Assembly (NCBI GenBank): GCA_947034885.2
Contig: OX344754.2
Coordinates: 15,022,501-15,086,500, forward strand
Source: Thuidium tamariscinum
Lineage: Eukaryota; Streptophyta; Bryopsida; Hypnales; Thuidiaceae
Direction of reading: 5' to 3'
Length of the DNA: 64,000 nucleotides
Made by a program: the position numbers and the translations under genes
Notes under the pieces: model-generated
What the model saw: the letters and a program-made list of their open reading frames with translations, nothing else
Databases searched by the model: none
Told to the model about the DNA's origin: nothing
In this document: in pieces, positions 35,948 to 48,144 of the stretch
Layout of the letters: each line of letters opens with the position of its first letter
How positions within the stretch are numbered: the stretch's first letter is position 1

Positions 35948-38324
35948 TTAGTACGTGTTCAGCAGGAGGGACTTGAGAGACTTTGCTTTCACGAACGGTC
36001 GGCGTTCATCATATGCCAATTCGTCGTCTGTAAATGGGAGACAATCGCTTGCTGGGAAGATGGCGTTCGGCACGAAACGTGCATTGAGGAGATATCTGGA
36101 TGGGGACGTCTTCTCTGCAACGATTGGTTCCATTTCAAATTTCGATCTCTTCCGACGACTTTGAGCCCTGCAAATCTGTTCTCGATGATAGTTACACATA
36201 GTGTACCCGCCTTCTGCTGGCCGAGAGCACCTCCATCCTTTCCCGTCGTCACGCTTGCACTGAGATTCGCTTTGGTCCGTCTGAGCGACATTCTGTGACT
36301 TGGAGGCGCTTGAGCTGGCTTTATGATTCATCATAGTGACATCCGTGTAGTTTGGCCCAACTTTTGATCTTCCGAGGAATCCCTTAGTCTGGTTCTGAGC
36401 TGCTTCCTGATTCCCGCAATGGATGGATGGGGTTTCGCTCAGTTCGACAACACCCGAACAAAGCGAATTGGAGTAGCTCTTCTGCATATTCTGTAACTGT
36501 ATCGCAGCTTCTATCATGTCGCTGCTTGAAACCGTTTCCCCACGACTAATTTCTGAGTCTACTATAATCAACGACTTATTTTCTTCGCCAGCAGGAGAAA
36601 GGTGTGAGACGATCTTCCCTCGCTCTTCGAGATCTGCGAATTTGGAACTATTACGAAATGATGTAGCCACTTGCACAGCCAATTTGCCATCTTCTTCAAT
36701 TACCCCCGGGAGGACTTGCTTTAAGATCGGGGCAACACTATCATGACCATTCAGACCAGCATTAGCTTCTCTAGAGCAGATTGGAAGTAAAGATTGCTCC
36801 AACAAATCCGGCTGATCAGATGTGCTGCAGATCGCCGCTGTTGTGACGGCTGGCTTATGCCTGGTGAAGACAGATTTCGTCCTCGGCGGTGTACCTGTCA
36901 ATTTTCCCAAGATCAGATCGACATCTGAATATGAACACTGCAAGAGTCAGTTCAATTTCCTCATGCTGAACGCCCCGCACATTCATTGAAAGTCAGACAT
37001 TGTCAACCATTAAGAGATCCGACTAACTCAATCGAGTTAATGCATTATGAATCAATGTAATACTTAAATTAGAAATACGACTTTCACTTACGATGGCCTG
37101 TACGAAAGAGAGGACTGTTTTTATGTCTGTACCCGATGGGAGAGTAGCCCAAGTACGAAAGGGTGAACAGAAGTTCAGAAAATTTAACTGGGAAGAATGA
37201 ATGTGCATGTGCATTATTTAAGATGAACTTGAAATCTCAAAATTCGTATCTAAATAATGTGAATGACAATAAACAATTACCTTTGTCGTGAATTAATGAG
37301 CGCTCGTTGAAATTGTCGTCTGCTGAAACCCTGCCCTCCAGCATTTACGAAAGTCAGTGCCGTCGCACTAAGACGAGAAGGATCTGTTTTCTCTCAATCT
37401 TTGTCTGAATATACTTATGCGAGTCCCAGACAGCTCAACATGTCTTGTAGCCGAGTAGTCTTCCTAGTCTAAGGGACAAAATCTAAGGTTCCAATTCTTG
37501 TGAACATAAGTCGATCACAGCTATGGCACCTGAAACAGCACCGAGTAGTGGAGATAGCCAGCAGTGCGATTTCCACAAGAAAAAAAATGGTCTCAGGAAG
37601 AGGACGTACCTGTTCTTCTCTAGATCATGTTCTAGACAATTATTTCTCACCGGAGATGCGCCGTTAGCATGTTCCTGTCGCAACATGGAAGAGGTCATGT
37701 TTGTCAGTGCTGCATGCAGACAATGGACCACTGAAGCGACAAGAACACTGTCCAATTATGTTATGTACTGAAGAAGTAGCTATCAACACAGTTGGACTGA
37801 GGTGGCAGCAATTAACCAGTAACAAACGATAATAGTGAGTCAAGCACGCGAACCGACATTGCTAACTCGTTTCTCAATGCCAGCCGAGAGTCTGGGAGTT
37901 ACAACAGTTCCAAAACTAAACCGCACCCCCCGAGTCCAACTTCTGCCAAAGACGTTGATAACATACAATTCAACAGCGCACTGTCTGTAATTTGATGCTA
38001 ATTCTAGAGTCCGAATTTCGGAAAAACAGTCTCATAAAATAACTCAAATCGCGTGACACGAAACCAACGCTAATGACGTGGTAACTACTGACTACAATAC
38101 GCAATTACCAGTACCAGGTACTTGGCGTTGTCTGCAGCCGGGCGTGGAGCAGCAGCAAGTGCGACGAGACGCAGCATCGCCTGATTCGCCTCGACGTCCG
38201 GCTCCTTGACATCACCACATCCTTTCTCCCGCTGAGTCACGGTGGACGCCTCCTGCTGCTGCTGCAAGAAGGGACGATCGGAAGGCGCCAGCGGCAAGCA
38301 CCGATTCCCCTTCCGGATCCTCAT
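35948..38324 (-). CDS. WRC-domain protein A (4 exons), probable nuclear regulator
   Basis: Exons on the minus strand are 38324-38115, 37674-37610, 37330-37281 and 36924-35948, with phases 0, 2 and 1. The product is 433 residues. It starts MRIRKGNRC; an MRIRK start is, as I recall, typical of plant WRC-only proteins. The WRC domain is at about residues 331-365: Cys-x9-Cys-x10-Cys-x2-His within CKRDDGKGWRC...CNYH, followed by a basic RRKRSK stretch that may be a nuclear signal. There is no QLQ domain, so it is not a growth-regulating factor. The C-terminus is RPFVKAKSLKSLLLNTY. Exons 2 and 3 are short and were set by comparison with paralogue B: both exon 2 versions start E/D-H right after CAG and end in K-x-R at phase 2. 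WRC domains bind DNA or act in nuclear complexes; targets here are unknown. Confidence 0.82.
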
Positions 38325-38800
38325 AGCGAAGAAGAAAGGAGAACAATTAAAATAAAGACTTCCCCGAGGTACGAGAGGACAATAAAATTAAAATTTAAAG
38401 GCGCGGAGAAAAGTCGATCAATGGCGATTTTAAAAGACGCAACAAGAGCAGAAGGAAAGCAAAAACGCGGGAGAGATGGAAACGGGGCTCCGCTACGCCA
38501 TGGACGCAAAAACGCCGACGCGACGCAGGAGCAGCAATCACACTCAACAACAGCACCAACAACAAAAACTCTAGAGCGCGGGCGCGGCTGGCTGCAGGTA
38601 CAGCAAATGGAGGGAGATAAAGGAGGGAAGCAAGCCAGGGTCGACTCCCAAAGCAGCGTTTTGAGAGAGAGAGAAAGGCGTGGCGATCCCTCATCCATCC
38701 ACCGCTCCCCACATTCATCCGATTCTCATCCGTCCAGACTCGCTTCGGGAGTTCCCTCACATTCTGATGAGAAGTGAAGGGTACTGGCTACCGTACCCCC
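38325..38800 (-). promoter_or_regulatory. Leader and promoter region of WRC gene A
   Basis: This GC-richer stretch lies directly upstream of the minus-strand ATG. It includes a CT-repeat on the coding strand (38662-38679, GAGAGAGAG on plus), typical of plant leaders. A CCCCACATT word (near 38707) and clustered CATCC(G) words also occur in the equivalent region of gene B (near 50814-50905). No TATA box was fixed. Confidence 0.4.
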
Positions 38801-41472
38801 CGTTTGAATGACTGCCAGGAGCTCAGGCTGTCTCATTGAATTTGAGAGGCATTGAATTTATAATAAACCCTATCTTGGAACCCAGGGATTTTATTTTCAA
38901 TTTTCCAGGGTAACCGGTAGTGGAACTTACAATGGATTGTGGATGAAACATCAGCTTTTTCATCCAAATGTAGGAATATTCACCAAGATGAGACGATTGG
39001 CAACCTGGGTTAGTTTATTGATTGAATTGTTCTATCTCATGGAGAATAATTTTTGGAATATTGCAATTTTTTTTTTCAAGCATTGTTATTTGTTGAACAC
39101 TTAGTGTAAACCCTAATCTTTGTTTGATTCTAACTAAGGCAAAACCACACAAAATCATCCTTGTACCCATTCTTGACAAATGTATTTTTGCTAAAAGTGT
39201 CTCCAAAAGTGCAATTAAACCATTCCTATATTTGACTACAATTGGTTGATTATTGATTCTTTAGATTCTAGTATTATGACCAAACTATGGATGATAATTA
39301 TGGTCTCAAGGATAAACTTTGAAAATTTATGGTAATTACTTGTCTTATTCAAAAATTCTAATTTTTTTTTTAAAGTTCATGATTGTCATTTGCTAATACT
39401 AAGAAAAAAAACGTTAAGGAAAAAACTTTTAGGGAAAAGTTTCCTTGAATCCTATCCTAATTTCTTACATTTGTTTTTGCCTAGAGAGAAATTTAAAAAT
39501 ATTCAAATATACCAAGAAGGCAAACCAATCATTCTACCTATCATAGGCTATCTATTTGAAATTGAAATGGTGGCTTGAATAATTAAAGTGTATATTTGTT
39601 CAACTATTCAAAGTTGCATGTTGCAAAAACAATGCTTTTGGCATGTACTACCTAAATATAGTCATGCCTACAAATGTTTTTGGCAATGTAAAGTAACTCA
39701 ACCTATGACAAGCTAAATAAACACTAGCCCATTACAAGAAAAATTTACTAATGGTGTAAATTACAATTCTAAATTGTGCACTCCTTGAATAATTTTGCAT
39801 GTGATGGGTTTGCTCCCATTTAGCATGTCATAGGCTAAGTTACTTTATACCTTCAAAACATGTGAGGCTATCATTGTTTAAATATTGTTATAACTAGCAC
39901 TTTGGAAATTTAAAATTTGTTAATATGACATCCCAATATTAAAAACTAAGTGAATCTTCTTGCAATATCAAAAAGACACAAAAAAATGAGACAATTTAAT
40001 AAAAATAACAAAAATATGTTCAATTGGTTGCTTTTAGGTCTAGTTTCCTAAAATATGGTAATTCATTTTAAACTATGACTATGAAATAATCATTGATAGT
40101 ATATATGATGTAGTGAACTAGTGCTTGAAATTGTCTCTTGCTTTTATAAAATAATAATGAATGTAAATGATTTATCATGCATTAAATAATTGATAAGAAG
40201 TTAGAGCTTTGGCTTCTTCATTCATTTTTTTTCTTTAATACTTAATTAGCTTCCAACTTTGGTGGAAATAATCTTGGAGAATTTTTGGCATATTGATATG
40301 AAATTTCTTGTGGTCCTCTATAATATTGTGCAAAAATGTCGTCAACGAAAAAAATAATCTTACAATCCTATAACTACATCTAACACAATAGTATTTTTTA
40401 TTATTTATTATTTTGCAAAATTGATTGCGATATGAGCTATAAGCAAATTTGTAGACACAAGACCAAGTGTTCATTCATTGCACACTTAAAATCTTGAGTA
40501 GGGTCATACAAAGTCGTAAATGTCTCAAAATTTTGACACAAGATGGAATCATTCACCTCCATAGAAATTATATATTGAAACTCTAATTGGACATTTAAAT
40601 CAAAAGTTATGATGTTCAAACTATTTAAGCAATTTGGGCAATTTTGGTATCTTTTGCAAATTCTTCATCTACTTTTGAAATTTAACATGTAGGAAACTAA
40701 CATGATACAATGTAAAATTTGGAGGGAAAAAAACTGCATGTAGTATAAGAATCTCATTCGTCTTAGAGTAGTCAAACTCCACTAACATTGCTAGGCAAAT
40801 TTGAGAAAAAAATTCTTCCAACACCAAATGCTAATATCTTGAAATCTATGAGTCAAAGATCTAGAATTTTTTTCGACACCTTCAAAATGTATGCCTCTAA
40901 ATTTTCACTATTTAAATTTCAAATAAAAAAATACCATATAGCATAAGAAACCATCAAAAAATGATCACTTCATAGCCTATTCATTAAACTTCTTTGCATT
41001 GTAGGGTGATTTAGATAAAGCTACACTCTATATGTACTTTTGGAAATTTTCATAAGTAAGATTTAGGATTCATTGTTGGAGAGACAAAAAATGTACAAGA
41101 GCAATAAATTTACTTCAAGAGGACTTAAAGTTTGACCTTGTTTTTTAAAAATGAAAAAATCTCATTCTTCTTAGAGTAGCCAAAGGTAATAATATTTCAA
41201 TACATAGGGCAAATGGCTTGAAAATTTTCCACATTTCTTTAGCATTATAACGACTTTTGTAATTTCAAAGCTCAAAAAAGAAATTATTTTGAATTTTTTG
41301 TGTCAATGTCAAAAAAAATGGTAGTTTTTGACAACTAATCTTGAAAACAATCCTACTTCTTTAGGAGTGAAGGCATAGATATTTTATGAACTTAAAAGAA
41401 TCCAAACAAAATCTTCATAATTATTTGTAAGATTTAATTTTCTCCCCATCTCTACATAAATTGTATAAATAC
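38801..41472. other. AT-rich intergenic DNA, mostly dispersed repeats
   Basis: No gene was found. 39080-39440 is a diverged copy of 26660-27100. 40800-40900 resembles part of family 2 (CACCAAATGCTAATATCTTG near 40822, compare CAAACACTAATATCTTGCAA near 62430). Confidence 0.4.
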
Positions 41473-42059
41473 TTCTCGGGGAGGTCACTTAGTGTATCAA
41501 AAACAAACTACGTGTGTTAAAGTGATTTTTGACCCCCCTATATACTTTTTATAAACTATGATTTCAATCTATAATTTTGAGATGGGCTTAATAATAACTA
41601 TAAGTTTCTATTGCCAAAGATTTTGAAATCAAATAACATATGAAATGATTTTTAGAGTAGGTTGAAAAATGAACTATATTGGCATGTTTTTCAACACAAA
41701 CATTTATAGAGAATGCATTTAAATGACTATGGCCTCAATATTCAAGACAAATAAACTTTCAATGAAAAACTATTTTTAGCAATTTTTTATTCATTTTTTA
41801 GACAATTTTTTCTTATATAATATAGGGGTGTGAAAGTTATTTCTAGCTCTACAGTGTATTTTTTTACTTCAAAAATTTGTAACTAATTATAATCAACACA
41901 TAAAAATATCAATAATTCAAGTTATAAACTCTCAATGTAGGGGAATACTCTCATATTTTTTCTTTTCTTTTTAATTTAAACTTTAGAAAAAAAATAGGGG
42001 GTCCAAATTTTTTAACACACGTGGTGTCTAAAGGTTACTTTAAGTGATCTCCCCGAGAA
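41473..42059. mobile_element. Non-autonomous TIR element with long inverted ends (587 bp)
   Basis: The left end TTCTCGGGGAGGTCACTTAG continues through ACGTGTGTTAAA to a GACCCCCCTA stretch at 41530-41539. It is mirrored by 41993-42059 (GGGGGTCC, TTTAACACACGT, AAGTGATCTCCCCGAGAA), giving inverted ends of about 65 bases with gaps. ATAC lies directly outside both ends (41469-41472, 42060-42063) and may be a 4-bp target duplication. The superfamily is not assigned. No open frame of note. Confidence 0.75.
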
Positions 42060-45000
42060 ATACTTGCACTAGAAACATGAATTATACATATAGGACCAAG
42101 CTAGTCATATATGACCCTTGAGATTTTGGAAACATTCATCATCCTCCTCTAGATGCTAGGCAAGCTTTTTTATAGCTCAGCCTTTTTAAATCCTAAAGAA
42201 CTACAAGCTAGTTTTTAGAGTGAGAAAATTAGAAACAATATATAATCTAAGAGGAATGAGAAGTAAATTAGGAATTGGAGGTCACTAGTTTATTTGATAG
42301 AAAGTAAATTGGAGCAATGAGATCTAAAGAGTATAAATTGCCTGCAACAATTATAAGTGTTGTCTACTAGTATGTCTAGCAATCTTCATATAAAAAGTGG
42401 AAAGAATTGTAGAGGATACATCCTTTCTAAATCTTGAATAGCATTGGGATTTTTGGGAAGGAAAGCAGAAGTAAAGATGGCAAAATTCAATAGGCATTCT
42501 CTAAAAAGGAAGTTGTCGTAAAGAAACATGGCATATGATATTGTTTATAATAATGTTTTCAATACTTTCAAGTATAATGATCAACAATGTATTTTTTCAA
42601 TTCTTTTTTCCATATTTGTTGTAGAAGTTGGATTTAACTACCCTATATTGCATAAGTGTTAATCAATCACTAAAGAAGTAGAATTGAACTTTTATCAATA
42701 TCATACAAAAGATTTTGTATAACTCTATGTTGAGCTAAGTGTTTCTTACAAAGCATGTATTTTCAAACATTGAAGGTGCATTTTTCTATGTTGATTGTTC
42801 TACACGAATCATAATGCAATGTCTACTGAATCTTTAGGTTTTTGAGTTGAATCTCTTGAAAAGTTGCTAGTCTTGAAAGTTAGTAATAGCACATTTTTCA
42901 TGTGCTCAAATCAACAATGTTGCATATATTATCAAGAAACTCTAAATTCTCATACAACCAATGGTGATTGGCCTCATTTTTGTTTACCCATTGTATCACT
43001 TATTCTCCGATTGGATGCAATTTCTTTTTCATTTTGGCTTCTCTATCCTCAATAATCCAACATACATCTGCTAAAGATTTTGTTTGTATTTTTGTTCTAA
43101 TTAAAATAATTCAAGAGTTAACAAAATGAATATATTTTAGTGACAGTCATTTGTCATTGGTTATTTCTCCAATATTATCTTGTATTATTGAGTCAATTTA
43201 TGTTGAAGAATTGAGAAGGTGTATCATAGATGGTTTTAACATGTACACATTTGAGAGCCATTGAAGAATTTTTTATAAATGATCTATGCAAAGGTGACAA
43301 AAGCAACTTGTGAAGCAAGGCTAAGATGAGCATATAAATTGTATTTAATGAACCTAAAAGTCTACAAGAATGGCATCTAGATGACCAATGAATATAGTGT
43401 CTTCATCCATATCAATAGAATTATAATATGGAGATATGGATTTTTAGGAATAAATGCACATGAAGAGTGAAACAAAATTATTTCTATAGTGATTGTTATA
43501 GACATTAGTAGCAATTACAATTGGTGTTCATCATTAATTTGACAACAATCTTTGTTGTTTTGGAAAAGATGAAGGCAAACATAGTTGTCAACTCTCGTAC
43601 GTAGAAAATTCATTGGCAAAGAAATCTCCTATAAATATACTGTTCAGCTTTTGTCTGTACTGATTTTACAAATTACATTTCAATCTACAATTGAAGTTTG
43701 AAACTAAAAGGTCTCTTTTGAAAACAATTTTGTATTTTTGGCCAATTTCCACCAAGCAAGAGTTGTGATGCAAACAATGAGCATTCAACTATTGCACTAT
43801 GACTATGAGCCCCCCAAAAGAGTCACACTCTTGTCTCCTCCTTCCTCCTCCCCTCCCCCCCCCCCCGCCAAGAAAAAGGCAATTGTTAATTAATTTTGGA
43901 AAAAAAACAATAACTTCCTTCCCTTATCCTTTATCAAAATACAATACATACATATAAACATAGAGAGAGAGACGTATATAGATACAAATATACATACAAT
44001 TATGGCTACCAATATCAAAATATGATACGGCTATGGCTACTACTACTAAAATACAATTCACTCAAATACAAAAGCATTTACCTATATTGCTTGGTCTTCT
44101 GATTTTGTTTGGAAACTATATATTAGATTGGATTCCTAAAAATTAAATTTTGATTTTATTTTATAAATTCATTGTGATTCTAAATGCATTGTTTAACTAT
44201 GCAATACTATTGCCATTGTACATTTTCTACTTATTGTTATTTTAGTGCGATTAGCACGATCATGAATAGATGTAGGATAACCAAAAAAAATTGGAAAATG
44301 AGTGCTTCCATTTTATTTTATTTTAAAGTGAATTCTTAACTACATTTTTTGGCATTTCTTTTTTTGATTTTCTTAAAATTTTGTAATATTTCATAGAAAA
44401 TAGTAAAATGTGAAAACCTTATTCAAATTTTTTTTCAAGAAGAATTTAGAAAGTAGAATAAATCTAAAAGTTATTTTATTCTATTTGTTAATAATTACTT
44501 GTAGGTAGATCGTTTACTAGAAAATTCTATTTGATTGTACATGGTTGAAAAAAAAATAAAGATGGAGTTAAGATCCAATCATGGCTATAATCTCAATGTA
44601 GACAATAAGCAATTTTTTGGTTGACAATATTAGTGTGGCAATATGCACCAATAGGTAAATCAAATTTGTTTTGCATTCATCTTCCACATTAGAATAGAGA
44701 TAGCAAATTCTTTTAAATTATCCAAGCATGGATGAAGTTTGTTAGGTCTATTTATTTGCCAATCTAAACGTCTTCAAAAACTATTAAGCCATTTGCCCAA
44801 GTGATCATGTCCATGAAGATTGCAATTTTTTCATCTACATCCTATCCTAATAAACATTATATTTGAAGGTTGATGTTATGACAAACAAACTAGCTAGTAT
44901 CATAACATGGTTTGACACAAACAACATTGAACTAGCCAATTCTACTTATTATATTCTATAAAGAATTTTTTCAAGTTTGAGGTTCATGACCTTTTTAAAT

Positions 45001-46241
45001 TGAACTAGTAGAAAGTAGAATTATCATTAATCTATTTGCATTGTTTTGAAAAAATATCTTTTGATTGAATTCTCATATTTTTACTACAAAAAATGCTTAG
45101 AACTATGACACAAAGATAATTATTCATGTGGAAAGACATTATGATTTAATTTTCCACAACACAAATATGCCTTGTAAGAATGTGGCACATTAGCTCCTTG
45201 TTTGCATTCTTTTCTAGATGCCATAGGCATGGTCTTTACTTCCTTCTTATTAAATCTTTAAATCAAAATTTTACTCTTTTTAGAATGTCAAAGTAAAGAA
45301 AAGTGAATGAAATAGCCAAAAAGTGTTATATTAATATACTCCTTGAAAGTTGTGTGAGTGCTATGGATATGTATTTAATAGTGGGTACTTATTGAAAAAT
45401 TTCAAGTATATCCAACATTTTATTTTGATCTTAATAATGATTTTGTAGGTTGAAATATGGTTTGTCCACCATAACTATTATACAAACCTTCAAGATTCAA
45501 AATATTTGAATTTATATTAGTAAATTTTTTTAAAATAGAACATTAGCTTGCCCACTACTATGCATGGATAGCATTATAAGTACTTTGTGATTCACAATAC
45601 ATTTTGATTATGAAAATCTCTTCTTGAAATATGTTTTGACAAGGGTTGAGTATTTGGTACTTAACTCTACAAGGGTTGCAATTGGTAAGTATGTTGTTAA
45701 GTAATAATGTATTCATTCTTCTACAATGAATGATGTGCTCACATGCTTCCCTAGATGACCATTTTCTAGACTGTTTTTGGTATGGCAAGTGCCATAACCA
45801 ACAATGTATTGGTTGTTATTTACTTAAAACTTAACAATGACTTGCAATGGCTTAGGATCATGGCAAAAGAGAAAGTTCTTTAGGTGGACCTTGACATCAC
45901 CAAAATGAATGCTACACTTGCTACTATACACAAGAAGCGAATGTCAATAAGCATCTTGCCAAGAAGCATATGTGGATAAGTGGCATGTGTCCATAAGCGT
46001 CTTGCCGAGATGGGTAGTGCAGAGATGGATAGTAGACGAAACACATGAGTCTTTCTTTTCCAACTTGATTTTCATTTAACTTCTATTTGCTTGTTCTAAA
46101 ATGGCATGTTTAATTCTTTTCACTTGTTAAAGGATATTGTATTGCATGTATGTATGGTTGTGTACTTCAATAAAATTTGTCAAATAATTTTTCTTCATAG
46201 TTGCCATATGATTGTTTGAAGTTTTCTTCATTTAATGTTAT
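42060..46241. other. AT-rich intergenic DNA, nothing coding seen
   Basis: Simple sequences include a C-rich run ending in 14 C (43848-43866) and TACATA/GAGAGA microsatellite DNA (43945-44000). A small imperfect duplication near 45935-46005 repeats AAGCATCTTGCC/AAGCGTCTTGCC. Open frames are short and random-looking. Confidence 0.4.
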
Positions 46242-46465
46242 TACTATAAAAAAAAATCCATATTTTAAGTATTGAATTTTAGGTGACTGCCAATGTAACT
46301 ATCCATGATTATTTTTATGTCAACAATAACATCCATTATAATATCTTGATGTCTGCCATAACATTTTAATGTTATGGTAAGTATTATTGTTGATATAAAA
46401 ATATGGGTTGTTAAATTTAGTTTCATCTCAAATTTGTCACCTAAACACATGGATTTCTTATAGTG
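46242..46465. mobile_element. Fold-back MITE with CACTA-like end (224 bp)
   Basis: The right end, read inward, is CACTATAAGAAATCCATG and then TTTAGGTGAC. The left end is TACTATAAAAAAAAATCCAT and then TTTTAGGTGAC. The interior also pairs, around a centre near 46357 (CATAACATTTTAATGTTATG), so the whole block can fold on itself. The ends are CACTA-like except for a T at the left terminus. No clear 3-bp duplication, so it is older or imprecisely delimited. Confidence 0.65.
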
Positions 46466-47085
46466 TAAGAATCCCTTGTTGCTCTTTTTAGTATCTGCAA
46501 GATCCTTAGGCCTATTGTTGTCTCTTTGTTCAATCTATCCTATATTCCTATCTCAAACATTGTATTCACTTCATTCTAACCAAAGTTGTTTTGTTGTTGT
46601 TTCTTGATCCCACATTGTTGAGTGTAGATGAATCTCATTTTGCATCAAATCAACAAATTTGGAAAGTCTTGTGTAAAAGTATTGACAATATACTAATAAT
46701 GAAATTTAGGGTTATCACACGCATTGGTTTGAAAATGCTAGAAATGCTTACTCTTGATGAACATTCATTGATTTGAAAATGCTAAAAGTGTTTACTCTTA
46801 ATGAGCATTTTTACTAAGAGTATAGATACTAATATTGGAGATTTCTATAAGTTCTTAGTCATTAAGTTTCTAATTTTTATTTTGTGTTGATTTGAAATTA
46901 TTGAAAACTTACAAAGAATACATAGGTAAAAGTTCTATTTGAATACAAAATATGTTGTAACAAATCTGAAAATGTCACTATGGGAATATGGTACAATACA
47001 TTATGGTAGAGAATGTGAGTGCAAAAGAATATACTTCATTTTGTTAGTTTGCTCACCTATACCTCAAGTAGTTTGTTTTGTTTTG
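46466..47085. other. AT-rich intergenic DNA
   Basis: No gene was found. A short stretch is tandemly duplicated near 46720-46805 (TTTGAAAATGCTA followed by TTACTCTTGATGA / TTACTCTTAATGA). Confidence 0.35.
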
Positions 47086-47690
47086 TTTTGTTTGTTTGTT
47101 GCGTCGAGATCTCCCGGCCCATGCGTCTTCTCGTTGCATGCTTGGTACCGCCGGAAAGCTCTTGGCAAGGAGGGGTGTATGGGCTTGGTTTCGTGGTGTT
47201 CTAACCTACAATGTGAAAGTTATGGATTTTTGAATATTTTTGGTTCTAAGAAATTAAAAAAATTACTTTTACTTCTATTTTGGTAGCAATCTTGGTACCA
47301 TTGGAAAGCTCTCAACAAGGAGGGGTGCACGGACTTTGTTTTGTGGAACTTGGACCTACTATGAGAAAGTTTTTATGCATAAAAAATTTGAAAAATTACT
47401 TTTATTTTGAATTTGCCTATGGCAATGGCATAGGGCACACTAGTCTATACTTTAAAGCAAGTTGTTTGTTTGTTTGTCACATTGAAATCTCCCGGACCAT
47501 GCATCCCTTAGTCACATGCTTGGTACCATCAGAAAGCCCTCGGCAAAGAGGGGTGCACAGACTTGGTTTTGTGGCATTCTGATTTACAATGTGAAAGTTA
47601 TTTAATTTCAAAAGTTATTTAATTTCAAAACTTTTATCCATTGAAAAATTTTAGAAAATTATTTTTACTTTGATTTTGACTGGGAACGAC
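47086..47690 (+). repeat. Family 5 repeat in three tandem, diverged units
   Basis: Three units each contain CTTGGTACC (47140, 47291, 47519), a GGAAAGC-TC stretch, A-GAGGGGTG, TTTGTGG and GTGAAAGTT or GAGAAAGTT, then an AT-rich end. Units 1 and 3 keep the TTTGTTTGTTTG start with TCTCCCGG and CCATGC; unit 2 lacks it. A single copy is at 30672-30905. This array lies about 0.45 kb beyond the stop of WRC gene B. The frames open across it are by-products of the repetition. Confidence 0.75.
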
Positions 47691-48144
47691 ACAGTAAGGA
47701 AATGAAATCACCATGAACTAAGTCGACCTTCTGTTTTTCTAATCCTGAAGCTGTTCTGCTGCAATCGCCACACCACATGTACACAAGTATGTTAAATTCT
47801 CCTAATGCTCTAACGAGGACAGCGAAGGGAGTCAAGCTCTGGCAACGGGAAGCGAGTAAGCTTAATCTATATTCTTGCTCTTAAACTGCATCCATGTCTT
47901 ATCAACAGTTACTAGCATCAATCAAATGAATGAAGTAAACAGTAGCATGCCTCGGAAATCACATGTCCATCACCTAATCGGGGAACACCATCCGCGGAGG
48001 AGATTTTATTATTGAAAAGAATGCAAGTGTACAAGAAGCTGGTCCGGAAAAACTCTCTCTAAGTTAAGCTTACAATGGCCGATGAAGCCCGTAGATGGGT
48101 CACACCCATCACTCACAAAATGGGTCTCTAATGAGCCTCCACAT
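47691..48144 (-). other. 3' flank of WRC gene B
   Basis: Mixed-composition sequence between the family 5 array and the WRC B stop codon probably includes the 3' UTR. No other feature was seen. Confidence 0.4.

Noticed and set aside
37092..37187. Open segment within intron 3 of WRC gene A with a good GTAAGT donor, in phase 0 with the next frame
   Set aside because: Including it breaks the phase pattern (0, 2, 1) shared by genes A and B, and nothing equivalent is visible in gene B. An alternative exon remains possible.
38421..38777. 118-codon plus-strand frame with many charged residues
   Set aside because: It lies antisense to the leader of WRC gene A and its openness follows from GC-rich leader sequence; no family resemblance.
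46939..47582. Frames of 100-115 codons that resemble each other
   Set aside because: They resemble each other because they are read through tandem units of a repeat; there is no protein family or shared start.
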